A stretch of 15,271 nt of DNA, from NCBI GenBank assembly GCA_014885115.2, contig WKLE02003752.1:1-15271 (forward strand), written 5' to 3'. Position numbers and translations under genes: made by a program. The first letter of the stretch is position 1. Each line of letters starts with the position of its first letter. Positions 1-9,371 of this stretch are shown piece by piece. The notes under the pieces are model-generated. The model was given only the letters and a program-made list of their open reading frames with translations. It had not been told where the DNA came from and ran no database searches. Source of the stretch: Asterionellopsis glacialis. Its lineage: Eukaryota; Bacillariophyta; Plagiogrammaphyceae; Rhaphoneidales; Asterionellopsidaceae.

Positions 1-109
1 AATAACTCCGTGGAAAATTATCGATTAACGGAGGAAGTAGTGACTGTTCTGCAACGGATACCTCTGGCTCCATAAATGGTAGCAGTTAGTATTACCTGGT
101 AAGAGAAAA

Positions 110-680
110 AAGTTGTACGGACAACTGGTAAGATTTTACCTGTTACCTCGCTGTCTTCACTGTAGTTACCGTTCAGGTACCAGGTAATGTACCAGGTACC
201 GCTAGTCCTACGTACTTACAAATTAATTACCGTACAGGTACAGTACCAGCAGTGGTCAGTTTGGTTCTTCCATTACGTACCTGTACCTGCTACTGTAACT
301 GATATATGTACCTGGTACCCTTGTTAGGACAATCCGTTATTCCGAACTCGCTATTACTGGAAAAAGAATTATTAATACACCTGGTAGGACTACGAACTAT
401 TTACAGGTAATCTGTATAGCTGGTACCTCTACTGTACTAGTCCTACTACTACCTCCGGAGGAAAAAAGACTCTCACTGTACCAGGGTACCAGTTGCAAGT
501 AAGTTGGCGAGAAATAATACCTCATAGTACTGACCGCCGGTACCTGTCTCATATACTGTACCTGGTACCATGTAACTGGTATCATTTGCCTGTACAGGTA
601 ACAGGTACCCAGGTATGATTTTTTCCAAAGGCGTCACATAGGGTGTATCGTAGGACGATTGCCAGGTACAGTAGTTAGTA
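110..680. repeat. GTAC-rich non-coding island, left end
   Basis: This stretch is dominated by overlapping variants of GGTACC, CAGGTAC, CCTGGTAC and CTGTACC. By hand count GTAC occurs about 23 times in bases 1-720, against roughly 3 expected by chance. Examples lie near 177, 194, 283, 313, 421, 486, 558, 592 and 663. A perfect 10-base palindrome, CCTGTACAGG, sits at 589-598. The 9-mer TAGTCCTAC or its complement occurs at 203-211, 384-392 and 438-446. The copies are not spaced at a fixed period, so this is not a classical tandem satellite. The open frames here are short and contain no recognisable domain. The function is unknown. It could be a degenerate dispersed repeat or a cluster of protein-binding sites. 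Confidence 0.6.
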
Positions 681-720
681 GAGATGTCAATGATAGATTT
701 CGCGTCAGCACCCATCAAAA

Positions 721-1194
721 ATTGGTTTTGGAATTGGATCAGGGATTTGATTGGACTATTTTCTTCTACTGTACATTCAGCTCAATAAATATCTTCATTA
801 GCGAGTGATCCATGCTTTTTGAAATGTGTTACTATGAAATTTGAACTCGAATGTACTTATCTCAAATACAATAGCGCATTTTTTGTAATTTTTTTTATAT
901 AAGGGTCTACGATGATCAATATCACTTTTTTGCATGTGAAATTTTTCCAACAGAATGCATAATCGATTTAAAAATTACTTTTCAATAGGGAGTATTGAAA
1001 ATATGCTGAGTTAACATTCCTTTAATTATCTCTAATCCGTTTTTTTTTCCTACTGAAGTTGCTCTTAGAGGACCCCTTGTCGTCGTTCGCTGAAATGGAC
1101 CAGAGAACGCATAATTTGTGTGGAACTTCCGTAGTCGTCAGGATAAGTGACAAATGTGTTATTAATTTTTAAATCGAGAAGTGTCTCAAACACG
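721..1194 (+). promoter_or_regulatory. AT-rich upstream region of the HA-domain gene
   Basis: There is no supported gene here. The sequence is AT-rich, with T-runs near 880-900 and 1040. It should hold the promoter and transcription start of the HA-domain gene that begins downstream. An ATG at 1095 opens a 25-codon frame that ends in TAA before the candidate donor at 1195. That frame could be an upstream ORF or, with another donor, a short first coding exon. No clear TATA box or other defined promoter element was identified. Confidence 0.3.
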
Positions 1195-1269
1195 GTACGT
1201 ATTGGAACAACTAGTGTTGCTGGACATAAGGACTACGAGGTGTACGATACATCTAACTTGTAAATACAG
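1195..1269 (+). other. Candidate 5' intron of the HA-domain gene
   Basis: A good donor (GTACGT at 1195) is followed by a branch-point-like CTAAC at 1253-1257. An acceptor AG lies at 1268-1269, about 13 bases after the branch A. The 75-base length suits compact algal introns. If used, it would lie in the 5' untranslated region, 36 bases before the chosen ATG at 1306. A weaker alternative donor at 1131 would join an ATG at 1095 in frame to 1270 and add 24 residues to the protein. Only transcript data can decide. Confidence 0.4.
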
Positions 1270-1305
1270 GCACTTCGATCAGTAAAACAAGAAGCTCATG
1301 TTCAC

Positions 1306-3396
1306 ATGTCGAACCGAAAGAGTTCAAGTCGGTCGAACTCCATGAGTCCGTTACCTCTTCGACATGGTCAACAGCTTTCAAATCAAGAAAGTTCATCTTC
1401 TTCATCATGGAATGACGGGCAAATCGCGAATACTGATAGAACACGAACAAGCGATAACGACAACAGGAGCAATAACCAAGGTTTCTCACAAGCGATAAAC
1501 AACAATGATGATGAAGGTGGTTTATCTGACCAACAAAGCCATCATCAGCATCATGTTGTGAGACCTCGTTATGATATCAGTACTTCACATACATCTTTGC
1601 ACTCAGCTAGTGTTGCAGATCAGAGATCTGTAGAGAATCCATTAGCGTCTGACTCGGGAAACCAAAATGATCAAAAAATGCATCCACATATTCGTCCATC
1701 GCAGGTTGAATCTTTCAATGCTCCGCAGCAGCAACAGCATCCTCCCTCTCAATCGATTTCACATCAAGCATATGGCAACCCTTCCTATCCGCAGTATCCA
1801 ACCAGAGGTAGCGACGTGTACCAGGAACAACCGCAACCGCAACCGCAACCACAGGAGCTTTCATATTCATACCCTCGTCCACAGTCGAACTCACAACAGC
1901 ATCCACCGCATCCACAACATCCACAACATCCACAGCACTTACAGCATTCACAACAATACTCACAACAGCATTCTCATTCCCAACCCTCTTCCACTGGCTT
2001 CTATCAGATGTATCCGTCTACTTCTGGATCGTATCCTAGTTCTAGTACGAATGCTCACCCTCCAGCTCTTCCTCCTTCCCAAGACAGATGGGACAACCAA
2101 CACCAACAATACTCAGATCCACAAGAACACCAGTACAGCATGCCACAACCACATCAACCACAACAAACTCATTATCAGCATTATCACCACTATAATCCAC
2201 CTCATATGTTCCGTCCACTTCCACATCATCCATCAGTAGTTCAACCTCCAACGTATCCTTATCCACAAGGAAATCCTCATCAACAGGGAAGCCCAAGTCA
2301 GGGTGGAAGAAAACCTCACAATAGTAGCAACATTGCGATGCAAATGGAAGGATCTAGTGACACTGCCGGTGCATCTTCTGTCTATCCACCAATGGCTTCG
2401 CAGCCTTTACCGAGCGCAGCTGTTGATCAACGTCTTGAGAATACAAGTGGTGACACCGGTATTGCAGGTAATCTTTCTACATCAATAGGTGATAACAGTA
2501 ACATGAAACGAAACGAGATGTATTTCCCAAGTGTTGCTACTACCACTAGGACTACTACTCAAGGTCAACCATCTCATTACCAGGACCACCACTCTCAACC
2601 ACCATATGAACATAAAAATGCAGCAACCACACATCATTCGTATGGGCATTATCACCATTACTATCCTAATGTGACACAACAGCCGTCAGCTCTCCCTCAA
2701 GCTTCTATTAGTGACCCAGTTACCAACTATGATGTTACCGCCCCTCAAGGCGCTACTATCGCTAGTGTAAAGAGTGAGACAGGTGTTGCCCCTGGAGGTT
2801 CATTAACTGGTGCTACAAGAAGCAATGTTGCCTCTGCTGGCGACGGTAATACGGATATTGGCAGTGGACGTAGTTCCAGTGCTTCAACGAAGAAAAATGT
2901 ATATGATGCGACTTGGCAAGTTATGTTTGAACGATTAGTTGAATACAAACGCGAAGAAGGAAATTGTTTAGTCCCCAAACGATACACAAAAAACAGAAAG
3001 TTAGGACGTTGGGTAGAGAATCAACGTAATATGAGACGTAAGCTGTCAACCGAACGTGTTGAATTACTCAATTCGATTGGGTTTGTATGGAATGTACAAG
3101 ATGGGCAATGGGATCTTATGTACGACCGACTTCGTTCCTATAAGGAAAGGTACGGTGATTGCATGGTACCGCAAAGGCACGAAGATGACCCAAAGCTAGG
3201 TGGGTGGGTACATATGCAACGATCAAGAAAAAAATATTTAACTGAAGACCGAAAACAAAGATTGAATACATTGGGCTTTGTGTGGAATGTATATCAGCAT
3301 AAAGGGCCCAATCAGCCGGATGAAGAGTCTCAGCAAGAAAATGAAGATAAGGCAGAGAAAAAACCTTCCAAAAAGAATCCTACTCATGGTGTCTAG
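1306..3396 (+). CDS. Protein with two helicase-associated (HA) domains and a disordered Q/H/P-rich head
   Basis: The protein is 696 residues long. Residues 1 to about 525 are low complexity and probably disordered: rich in Gln, His, Pro, Ser and Tyr, with PQ dipeptide and HPQ tripeptide runs near 175-215. Two tandem helicase-associated repeats follow, at about 536-597 and 602-662. Each carries the family pattern of an initial Trp, a YK..(Y/G).G(N/D)C.VP core, a KLG.WV..QR motif and a final LGFVWNV-like end. A Lys/Glu-rich tail ends in a KKPSKK basic patch that could act in nuclear import. HA domains are thought to bind nucleic acid. Stand-alone HA proteins without a helicase core are common in diatoms, where a regulatory role is suspected but not established. 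No helicase motifs are present. The ATG at 1306 is the first in-frame ATG after the TAA at 1261; a spliced longer start is possible. The target is unknown. Confidence 0.88.
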   Translation: MSNRKSSSRSNSMSPLPLRHGQQLSNQESSSSSSWNDGQIANTDRTRTSDNDNRSNNQGFSQAINNNDDEGGLSDQQSHHQHHVVRPRYDISTSHTSLHSASVADQRSVENPLASDSGNQNDQKMHPHIRPSQVESFNAPQQQQHPPSQSISHQAYGNPSYPQYPTRGSDVYQEQPQPQPQPQELSYSYPRPQSNSQQHPPHPQHPQHPQHLQHSQQYSQQHSHSQPSSTGFYQMYPSTSGSYPSSSTNAHPPALPPSQDRWDNQHQQYSDPQEHQYSMPQPHQPQQTHYQHYHHYNPPHMFRPLPHHPSVVQPPTYPYPQGNPHQQGSPSQGGRKPHNSSNIAMQMEGSSDTAGASSVYPPMASQPLPSAAVDQRLENTSGDTGIAGNLSTSIGDNSNMKRNEMYFPSVATTTRTTTQGQPSHYQDHHSQPPYEHKNAATTHHSYGHYHHYYPNVTQQPSALPQASISDPVTNYDVTAPQGATIASVKSETGVAPGGSLTGATRSNVASAGDGNTDIGSGRSSSASTKKNVYDATWQVMFERLVEYKREEGNCLVPKRYTKNRKLGRWVENQRNMRRKLSTERVELLNSIGFVWNVQDGQWDLMYDRLRSYKERYGDCMVPQRHEDDPKLGGWVHMQRSRKKYLTEDRKQRLNTLGFVWNVYQHKGPNQPDEESQQENEDKAEKKPSKKNPTHGV

Positions 3397-4055
3397 AAAG
3401 GAATACCCTCTAGCGCTAAAGAGTATGGAAAATGGCCAGTATGGTGCAGTGTAAATAAACGAAGTAAGAGCGAGATGCCACTTCTGACACCACGCTTCAT
3501 TTCAATCCAATGATGCAACAGAATAAAATGTCCCGTAGAGTCGCGAAAGAATCCGTTCTTGTGTCCACTATAACCAAAAAGATGTAGTGACAAGTCAGGA
3601 CCAGGTACAATGGAATTTAACAGAGTCTGTTGGTACCAAAAAAGATAAAACGTTCGCTGGAAGACGAGATCAAATCAGATGCTACGGTGCAGATGTAATA
3701 AATGACCCGCTCTTCTTTGATAGATCATGGTCAACATGCATATAAATTGGTAGATGACTTGGAGTCAGAAACAATGATGCATAAGGTGTGGATGAGATTT
3801 GATCAAAGAGTTCTACTAAAGGAAAAGAATCAACAATGACTCGATCTCTTGATAATAGAAATGCCACCACAACAACATACAAATAATTCATAACACGTTC
3901 TAAGAAAGAAAACACATAGTTTAAGTTAAGAAGAAAGAGTTTCTTCTGCATAACATTACAGTGTCGAAATCACGAGTAACTTCACTTGACCAAGTGATTA
4001 GACGGAGGTCCAGAACTATTGAAACGTGGTCTACTTCTATGATTGTATCGTCAAC
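3397..4055. other. Intergenic space between two convergent genes
   Basis: This 660-base region lies between the stop codons of the plus-strand HA gene and the minus-strand coiled-coil gene, so it should carry both 3' ends. It contains CCAGGTAC at 3600-3607 and the 10-base palindrome TTGGTACCAA near 3630, members of the same word family as the window ends. On the minus strand, an 89-codon frame from an ATG at 3951 to 3682 has a hydrophobic stretch. A second open frame, without an ATG, covers about 3674-3393. They could be joined only by a very short intron, and neither resembles a known protein, so no gene is called. Confidence 0.5.
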
Positions 4056-7000
4056 TTAGCTCATGTTGGTGCCTGGAACTTCTCGTAATCTAGTCAATTC
4101 ACTTTCACGTTGTTTCAACATTTCAGCTGTATGATCAAGTTCATTTTGCCAAGTTGAAAGTTGTTGTTCACATTCATCACATTCACTAAATCGTTTTTGT
4201 AATTCTTGACGTTGACGATTCAATTCTTCATCTTTGCCAGAAAGTTGGTTAGCCATCTTTCGTATCCGAGCTTGAGCTTCCTCACAAGCGTGAAGTTCCT
4301 TTGTTAGACGTTTATCTTTCTCCATCAATTCCACCTCACGGTGCTTTAACTTTTCAGCCATATCACGGATGCGACTTTGCGCTTCACGATATTCACGAAT
4401 ATCATTTGACAATTGCTGTTCTTTGTGTTGCACGGCCTTTTCCGACCGTTGTAACGCAGCCTCACGCTGTTCCAGTTGTGATTCCTGATAATCAACCTTA
4501 GCAGCTGTTTCTTCCAACCATTTTTGTTCTACCTTGAGTTTTTGATCGACCTTTTCAGAGAGGGATCCCTTCTCTTGTTGCTGTTCTCGCGCAAGTTCCT
4601 TCTCCTTTGTATGTAGGAACTTATCCAATTGTGCTAGAGCTTTGCGGTCCTTGTCTAAATTTTCACGTGCTTCCTTCAATTCCAATTGTTGAGCTTCCAG
4701 TTTTTCCAATTGTGATTTTTGCTCTGATGAAAATTGAGATCTTTCCATTGCCAATTTCGACTCCGCCTCTTGTACAATTTTTGTCCGATTTTCAATGTCT
4801 TGTTTCGATACTTCAATCTCTTCATCTTGTTGACTTATGCGTTGCTTTAATTTCTTTAGTTCAGATACCAAGTCTTGTAGTTGTGATTGCTTCTGTGACG
4901 CAAACTCAGACTTTTCCAAAGCAAGCTTTGCTTCTGCCTCTTTCAAAGATTCTTCGCGTTTTTCAATATCTTGTTTCAATACTTCAACATCCTTTTCTTG
5001 CTGAGCAATTCGTTCTTTTTGTTCCACCAGGGTTGTCTTTAACTTTTCTAACTCTTCAACACTCATACCTTCACCAGCAATGTTCTTACTCTTATCCCCA
5101 TTTGGATTGGTATGAGCCGAGGGCGACGATGAATCATTGTTGGCATTATCATTTGCGTCTTCCATCATGATACAACGAATCCATTTAGAAAAGGCTAGAC
5201 TTACAGTTTCTTGTTCCTCTCTCCATTTCTTATTCAACAAATTACGAACTGCCATGGTTTGACAATGTTTTCGGAAATCCTCTTGTTGTTGTTTCAATTT
5301 TGTTTGTTGATCTTTCAAATACGCCATTTGGTTCGAAAGCTTGGTTTCCTAAAGAGATAGAGATAGAGAAACGACAATCAGAAAAGAAGATACAGTAGGT
5401 ATCATTGTTAGTTAGAGACAGACAAGAAAAGAGTGTGAATACCTGACAGTCCAACTCATTCTTACAATGAATGAATCGATCGACCCAAAGAGAACAAGTC
5501 TGTGTACACGTACCTTTTCCGTCATTTGTTTAAATTTATATTTGTAATCATCACCAGCTTTATCTAATATTTCAAATTGCTGACGCAATTGATTCTTTTG
5601 TTCTTCTACAAGTTTGGTTTCCTGCAATAATGTTTGATGCTTGGTTTCAACTTGTTTGACCAATAATTCAAACTTGGTAGTCTCTTCTCTCTGTTGCTGT
5701 TCTGATTCACGATGGCGATTTTCTTCTATCCGTTGTTGTTCTTGTTTCATTCGTAACACCTCATTTTCTAATTGTTCTTGCTGTCGTTGAGACGTACTTA
5801 ACTGTGATACTAAATCATGCTTTTCTGTATTCCATTCCTGTTGGTGTTGTTCAAATTGTTTTTGATCTTGTGTACATTGTTCTTCCAATGCGGACCGAAC
5901 TGTTTCCAACTCGGAACATTGTCTTTCCAACGACTTAATGTGCTTCTCCAGTGTTTGAATTTGACTTGAATGTTCATGTTCTAGTTGTTGCAAGGTTTGT
6001 GAATGTTGTTGTGTTTCTGACTTGACAAAGACTTCATGTTGTTTTCGTTCCGTGTCGAGTAAGGATTGGAGACGTTGAATTTCCCATTTCGATTCTTCTT
6101 GACGTATTTGTTCTGCTGATGCAGATTCATTGATACGGGTAATCAATCTATCCAAATGTTGTTGTTTCAATGTACAATCAGTTTGTTGTGCCGATAGTCT
6201 TGACCTTTGTTGTTGAAGTTTGTGAATCACACGTTTCATATGACCCTCCATGGTATGCAATTGTTCGATACGTTGTTCTAATTGTGAACATGATTGATTT
6301 TGTTGTTGTGTCAAGGTATGGCACATGGTCCCAACATGATCCATCACAGATTGACGTACCTCCCGTACTTGTGTATCCAAATCAGTCCGTTTCGTTTGGT
6401 AATACAATTCTTCCTTCGTTTCCAACTCTTGCCGTTGTTGTTCCCATAACTTTTGTTCTTCTTCAATCGATGATACAGTTTTATCATATTCTTGTTGTAT
6501 GGTTTCTAATTTGGCTTGTGCCTCTCTCTTGTGATGTTCCACATCCTTGGTTTCTTCCACAAGTTGTTGTAAGACTTGACGTACAGACTTTAATTGTGCT
6601 TCTTGCTGTTGTTTAGATGTTTTTTCTTCTTGCACAAAGACCACCAAACGTTTTTTGATCTTTTCAAGTTCTTCTGTTTGTGTTTGAGTCTTGTGTACCA
6701 AATCATCGTAGGTTTCATGGGCAGTTGCAATTTTCTTCTTGAGAGCATCCTTGACAGTCTTGGCATCATTCTTAACCTTGACTTGTTGGACACATATTTC
6801 TTCTAAATTACGTGTTGCCATGGCAAGCTTTGCTTCTTCTTGTTGTCGTTGGATGGATAGTTCTTCTACCGCTTGGGATATGAGTTCTTGTTTGGCACGT
6901 TGGGAGGATGTTTGTTGTTCAAGTTCGTATTGTTCGGATGTAATTTTATTTTCCAAGGTTGCTAATTCTTGTACCTTTTGTTGTAAGGCACCTTCTGACT

Positions 7001-9371
7001 TTTGAAGAGTGCGTGCCTTTTGTTCAACCAATTGTTGTTTTTCCATTAATTGATTTTGCCATGATTCAAGACGTATCCGTTCCTGTTCCAAGGTATGGTG
7101 GGTTTCATCTAATTGTATTTTTTTTTCTTGTAGGGACCGTTCTTGATGTGTCATCTTTTGTTGAAAGTCACGTTCCTTTTGAGCCAATGTAGATGCATCA
7201 CGTTCGACTTGTTCCGCAATTTCAGTGAGACGTTCTTCTTCTACTTGATGGGATGATTCCAATTCCATTTGTGTATTTTGAAATTCTAATAATTGATTTT
7301 CTTTTTCAATCAGACTTTGATGTTTGGTTTGTACAATTGACCGTTCACGTTCTAATTGTTGTTGTATTTTATGTTGTAAGGCTTGTTCCTTGTCTTTCAT
7401 GGTTTGTTCCCATTGTTGTTGTTTTTGATTGAATTCCTGTTCTTGTTGTTGTACATAAAGTTGATGTGCCTTTTCAGCAGTTTCTACTTTACTACGTCGA
7501 TGTTCCAATTGTTCTTGTTCTTTTTCTAATAAAAGTTTATCATGGTGCTGTTGTTGTTGGATTTGTTGTTGTTTATTTTCCAACTGTTGAGTATCCAATT
7601 GAAGTTGTTCCATTTGTTCTTGTAGTTCCTTGGTTTGTACCTTTATCTGTTCTTCACGTTGTTGCAATTCCTCTTCACGTGTATTCCATACTTGTTCCTT
7701 TTCTTGTAATCTTGACAATTGTTTCGAGTCATGCTCTCTTTGTTCTTGTTGTTGGGTTTGTAATTCTTCTAGAGTTTGTTGTAATGTATCATTTTGAGTT
7801 TGTAATACTTCCAAGTTGGACGACATTTTAACAATATCCTCTTCTTGATGTAACAATCGTTCTTGTTGTTGTGTCACCAATAGTAATAGTTTTTTTCTCA
7901 TATCAAGTGCTGATGTTGTAGATGAGTTGTTTGCAGTTTGTACTTGATGAAGTAAGAAACTAGTATTAGAAGTAGTATTGTTGGCTATTCCATCAGGATT
8001 ATCCAATGTCAATCGTCGTGGTATTTGGACATTATCATCATTCTTATGTTGTTGTTGTTGTTGTTGTGGATTATTCTTACTTTGTACATTCGTTTGATGT
8101 CTTTGCTGTTGTCGTTGTTGTTGCAATGGTTGTGGAAGTTCATAGCCTCCTTGTTGCTCTTCGTCCTCCTCCTCATCAGGTTCAGCACCAGCTGTTCGAG
8201 CCAAGGATGCTAATGGTGAAATGGTATTGCTTGTACTGGTATCTAAAAGATTTGTTCCTGTATGGGTTGGACTTATTCGTGATATATCCCATGGTGATGT
8301 TCCTGTATTTGATGTTTGGGGTTGTGGTGCTGCTACAGATGGTGGTGGTGGTGCAGCAGTTGTTGCAGTTGTTGTAGTAGCTGTTGGACGTCGTCGATTC
8401 ATAAATGGGACTGTTGGACTTATTGGAGCATTACCATTAGTTGTTGTCGTTGTTGTTGCTGTTGTAGGTTGTTTGGATGGTGACAAGGAAAAAGACCTAT
8501 ATGGGGCATGACGACGAGGTGATACTGTTGTCGTTGTGGTTGTTATTGTTGGTGGTGCAGCAGAATATTGTTGATATTGGGAAAGACGTTCCTTGAGTTG
8601 CTTTTTTGTGTTGGATGCAGGTGTTGTAACTACTGAAGATTCTACAGCTGTCGTTTCGATGCTTGATGATTTTCGACGTGTGGTGGTTGCTGTTTGTTGT
8701 TTCGGTTGCTGTTGCTGTTGCTTTTGTGCTTTGTTGCGTGGTGAGGAATATTGGTACTGTTGGTGTTGGTGTTGGTACTGTTGCTGTGCTTTGGGTGGTG
8801 ACTGTCGTTGTTGTTGTTGTTCTTGTCGCTGTGGGTGTTGTGATTGTAGTTGTTTCCCTCCTGACACTGTACTCGTATTTCCAGCACCACTTGCATTAAC
8901 ACCATTTACAGTTGTAGCAGCAGTAGCACTACCAAAGCCTAAATTGACTTGAGTTTGTTGATGTTGTTGATCCCACCGTTGCCATAAATCTTGTGCACGA
9001 CGATGACGACGTACATTTGTATTTGTCGTGTTTGTACTTGCACTTGCCATGCTTGTATTTATAGGGTTATTATTATTATTATTATTAGTTGTCATGAAGG
9101 ATGAGGAACCTTCTGCTTCTTCTTCTGCTTCTTTTACATGACTAGCAAGTCCAAATGGATCACGATTCAAGGATCCTGTTGCAAGGAAACTACTACCGTT
9201 ACTACTTTGACCATGGTTGTTTATTGGGATCTGTTGTTTTTCATGTTGTTGCTTTGGTTGCTGCTGCTGTGATTGGGAAGATACAAACGATGATTCCATC
9301 CAATTGGCACTACGTCGTGTATTATCATTATTGTCATTGCGACGAAATGAAGAGGACGTGGATGGTTCCAT
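4056..9371 (-). CDS. Giant coiled-coil protein, 1,716 residues, two exons
   Basis: Exon 1 (9371-5514, 1,286 codons) and exon 2 (5348-4056, 430 codons plus TAA) join in phase 0, so two long frames form one protein. ATG 9371 is the first in-frame ATG. Residues 1-490 are low complexity, with Asn, Gln, Thr and Ser runs, a basic patch RRHRRAQDLWQRW at 121-133 and many Ser-Pro sites. From about 491 to 1710 the sequence is almost continuous heptad-like coiled coil, rich in Gln and Glu and poor in Pro and Gly. A linker with Asn/Ser/Pro at about 1350-1380 breaks it. Just before the linker is a Trp-containing helix (KKWREEQ...AFSKWIRC, about 1326-1345). No motor, ATPase, GRIP or other catalytic or targeting domain was recognised. 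The architecture suits a scaffold or cytoskeletal, centrosomal or Golgi tether, but that is only an inference from shape. Confidence 0.85.
4176..4385 (-). repeat. 35-residue repeat pair near the C terminus of the coiled coil
   Basis: At about 1608-1642 and 1643-1677 of the spliced protein, two adjacent 35-residue units begin EAQ.RIR.MA..L....EL. They share 11 of their first 20 residues. A weaker third unit starting near CEQQLSTWQ may follow. The unit length is a multiple of seven, so repetition preserves the heptad phase. Confidence 0.55.
4698..5018 (-). repeat. Diverged tandem duplication inside the coiled coil
   Basis: Two 50-residue blocks 57 residues apart, at about 1397-1446 and 1454-1503 of the spliced protein, share 27 of 50 residues by hand alignment. 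Both begin K.RI.QQ, share a KQDIE core and an EAE.KLA segment, and end KQSQL or QKSQL. The DNA copies lie at 5018-4869 and 4847-4698 and are clearly diverged. This points to an old internal duplication that lengthened the rod. Confidence 0.75.
5349..5513 (-). other. Intron of the coiled-coil gene
   Basis: Read on the minus strand, exon 1 ends ...GAAAAG and the intron opens GTACGTG. It contains CTAACTAAC, followed by a long pyrimidine tract ending CTCTTTAG, and exon 2 opens GAAACCAAG. The 165-base insert interrupts a continuous coiled coil with phase 0 on both sides. Without splicing, the first frame would run on for 33 codons of unrelated, hydrophobic and aromatic sequence before a stop, which supports the intron. 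A GAGATA microsatellite lies beside the acceptor. Confidence 0.9.
8047..8067 (-). repeat. CAA microsatellite coding for poly-Gln
   Basis: Six consecutive CAA codons encode Q436-Q441 in the disordered head of the coiled-coil protein. Further interrupted CAA/CAG tracts lie nearby, for example around 8103-8130 and 8700-8730. This is a likely site of length variation between strains. Confidence 0.8.
9066..9086 (-). repeat. AAT microsatellite coding for poly-Asn
   Basis: Seven consecutive AAT codons encode N96-N102 of the coiled-coil protein. It is a pure trinucleotide run, probably polymorphic in length, in a part of the protein without predicted structure. Confidence 0.8.

Noticed and set aside
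1..720. LTR or transposon terminal region
   Set aside because: No paired terminal repeats, target-site duplication, primer-binding site or transposon protein was seen. The words repeat without order.
1828..1975. CRISPR-like or satellite array from the CAACCG and CATCCACAA repeats
   Set aside because: These are in-frame coding microsatellites giving PQ and HPQ runs, with no unique spacers.
1667..2239. 190-codon frame overlapping the HA-domain gene in another phase
   Set aside because: It is rich in His, Asn and Ile because it reads the CA-rich repeats out of frame. The in-phase frame carries the recognisable HA domains.
1306..3396. DNA/RNA helicase
   Set aside because: No Walker A, DEAD/DEAH or other helicase motif is present. 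Only the accessory HA repeats are found.
4607..5170. Long plus-strand frame opposite the coiled-coil gene
   Set aside because: It is the complement of CAA/GAA-rich coding sequence, which rarely makes stop codons. The hydrophobic composition is a mirror effect. The same holds for the plus-strand frames at 6170-6616, 7466-7831 and 8006-8952.
4056..5327. A separate 423-residue coiled-coil gene starting at the ATG 5327
   Set aside because: Seven in-frame codons and a good splice acceptor precede the ATG, and they join in phase to the upstream exon. The Met is internal.
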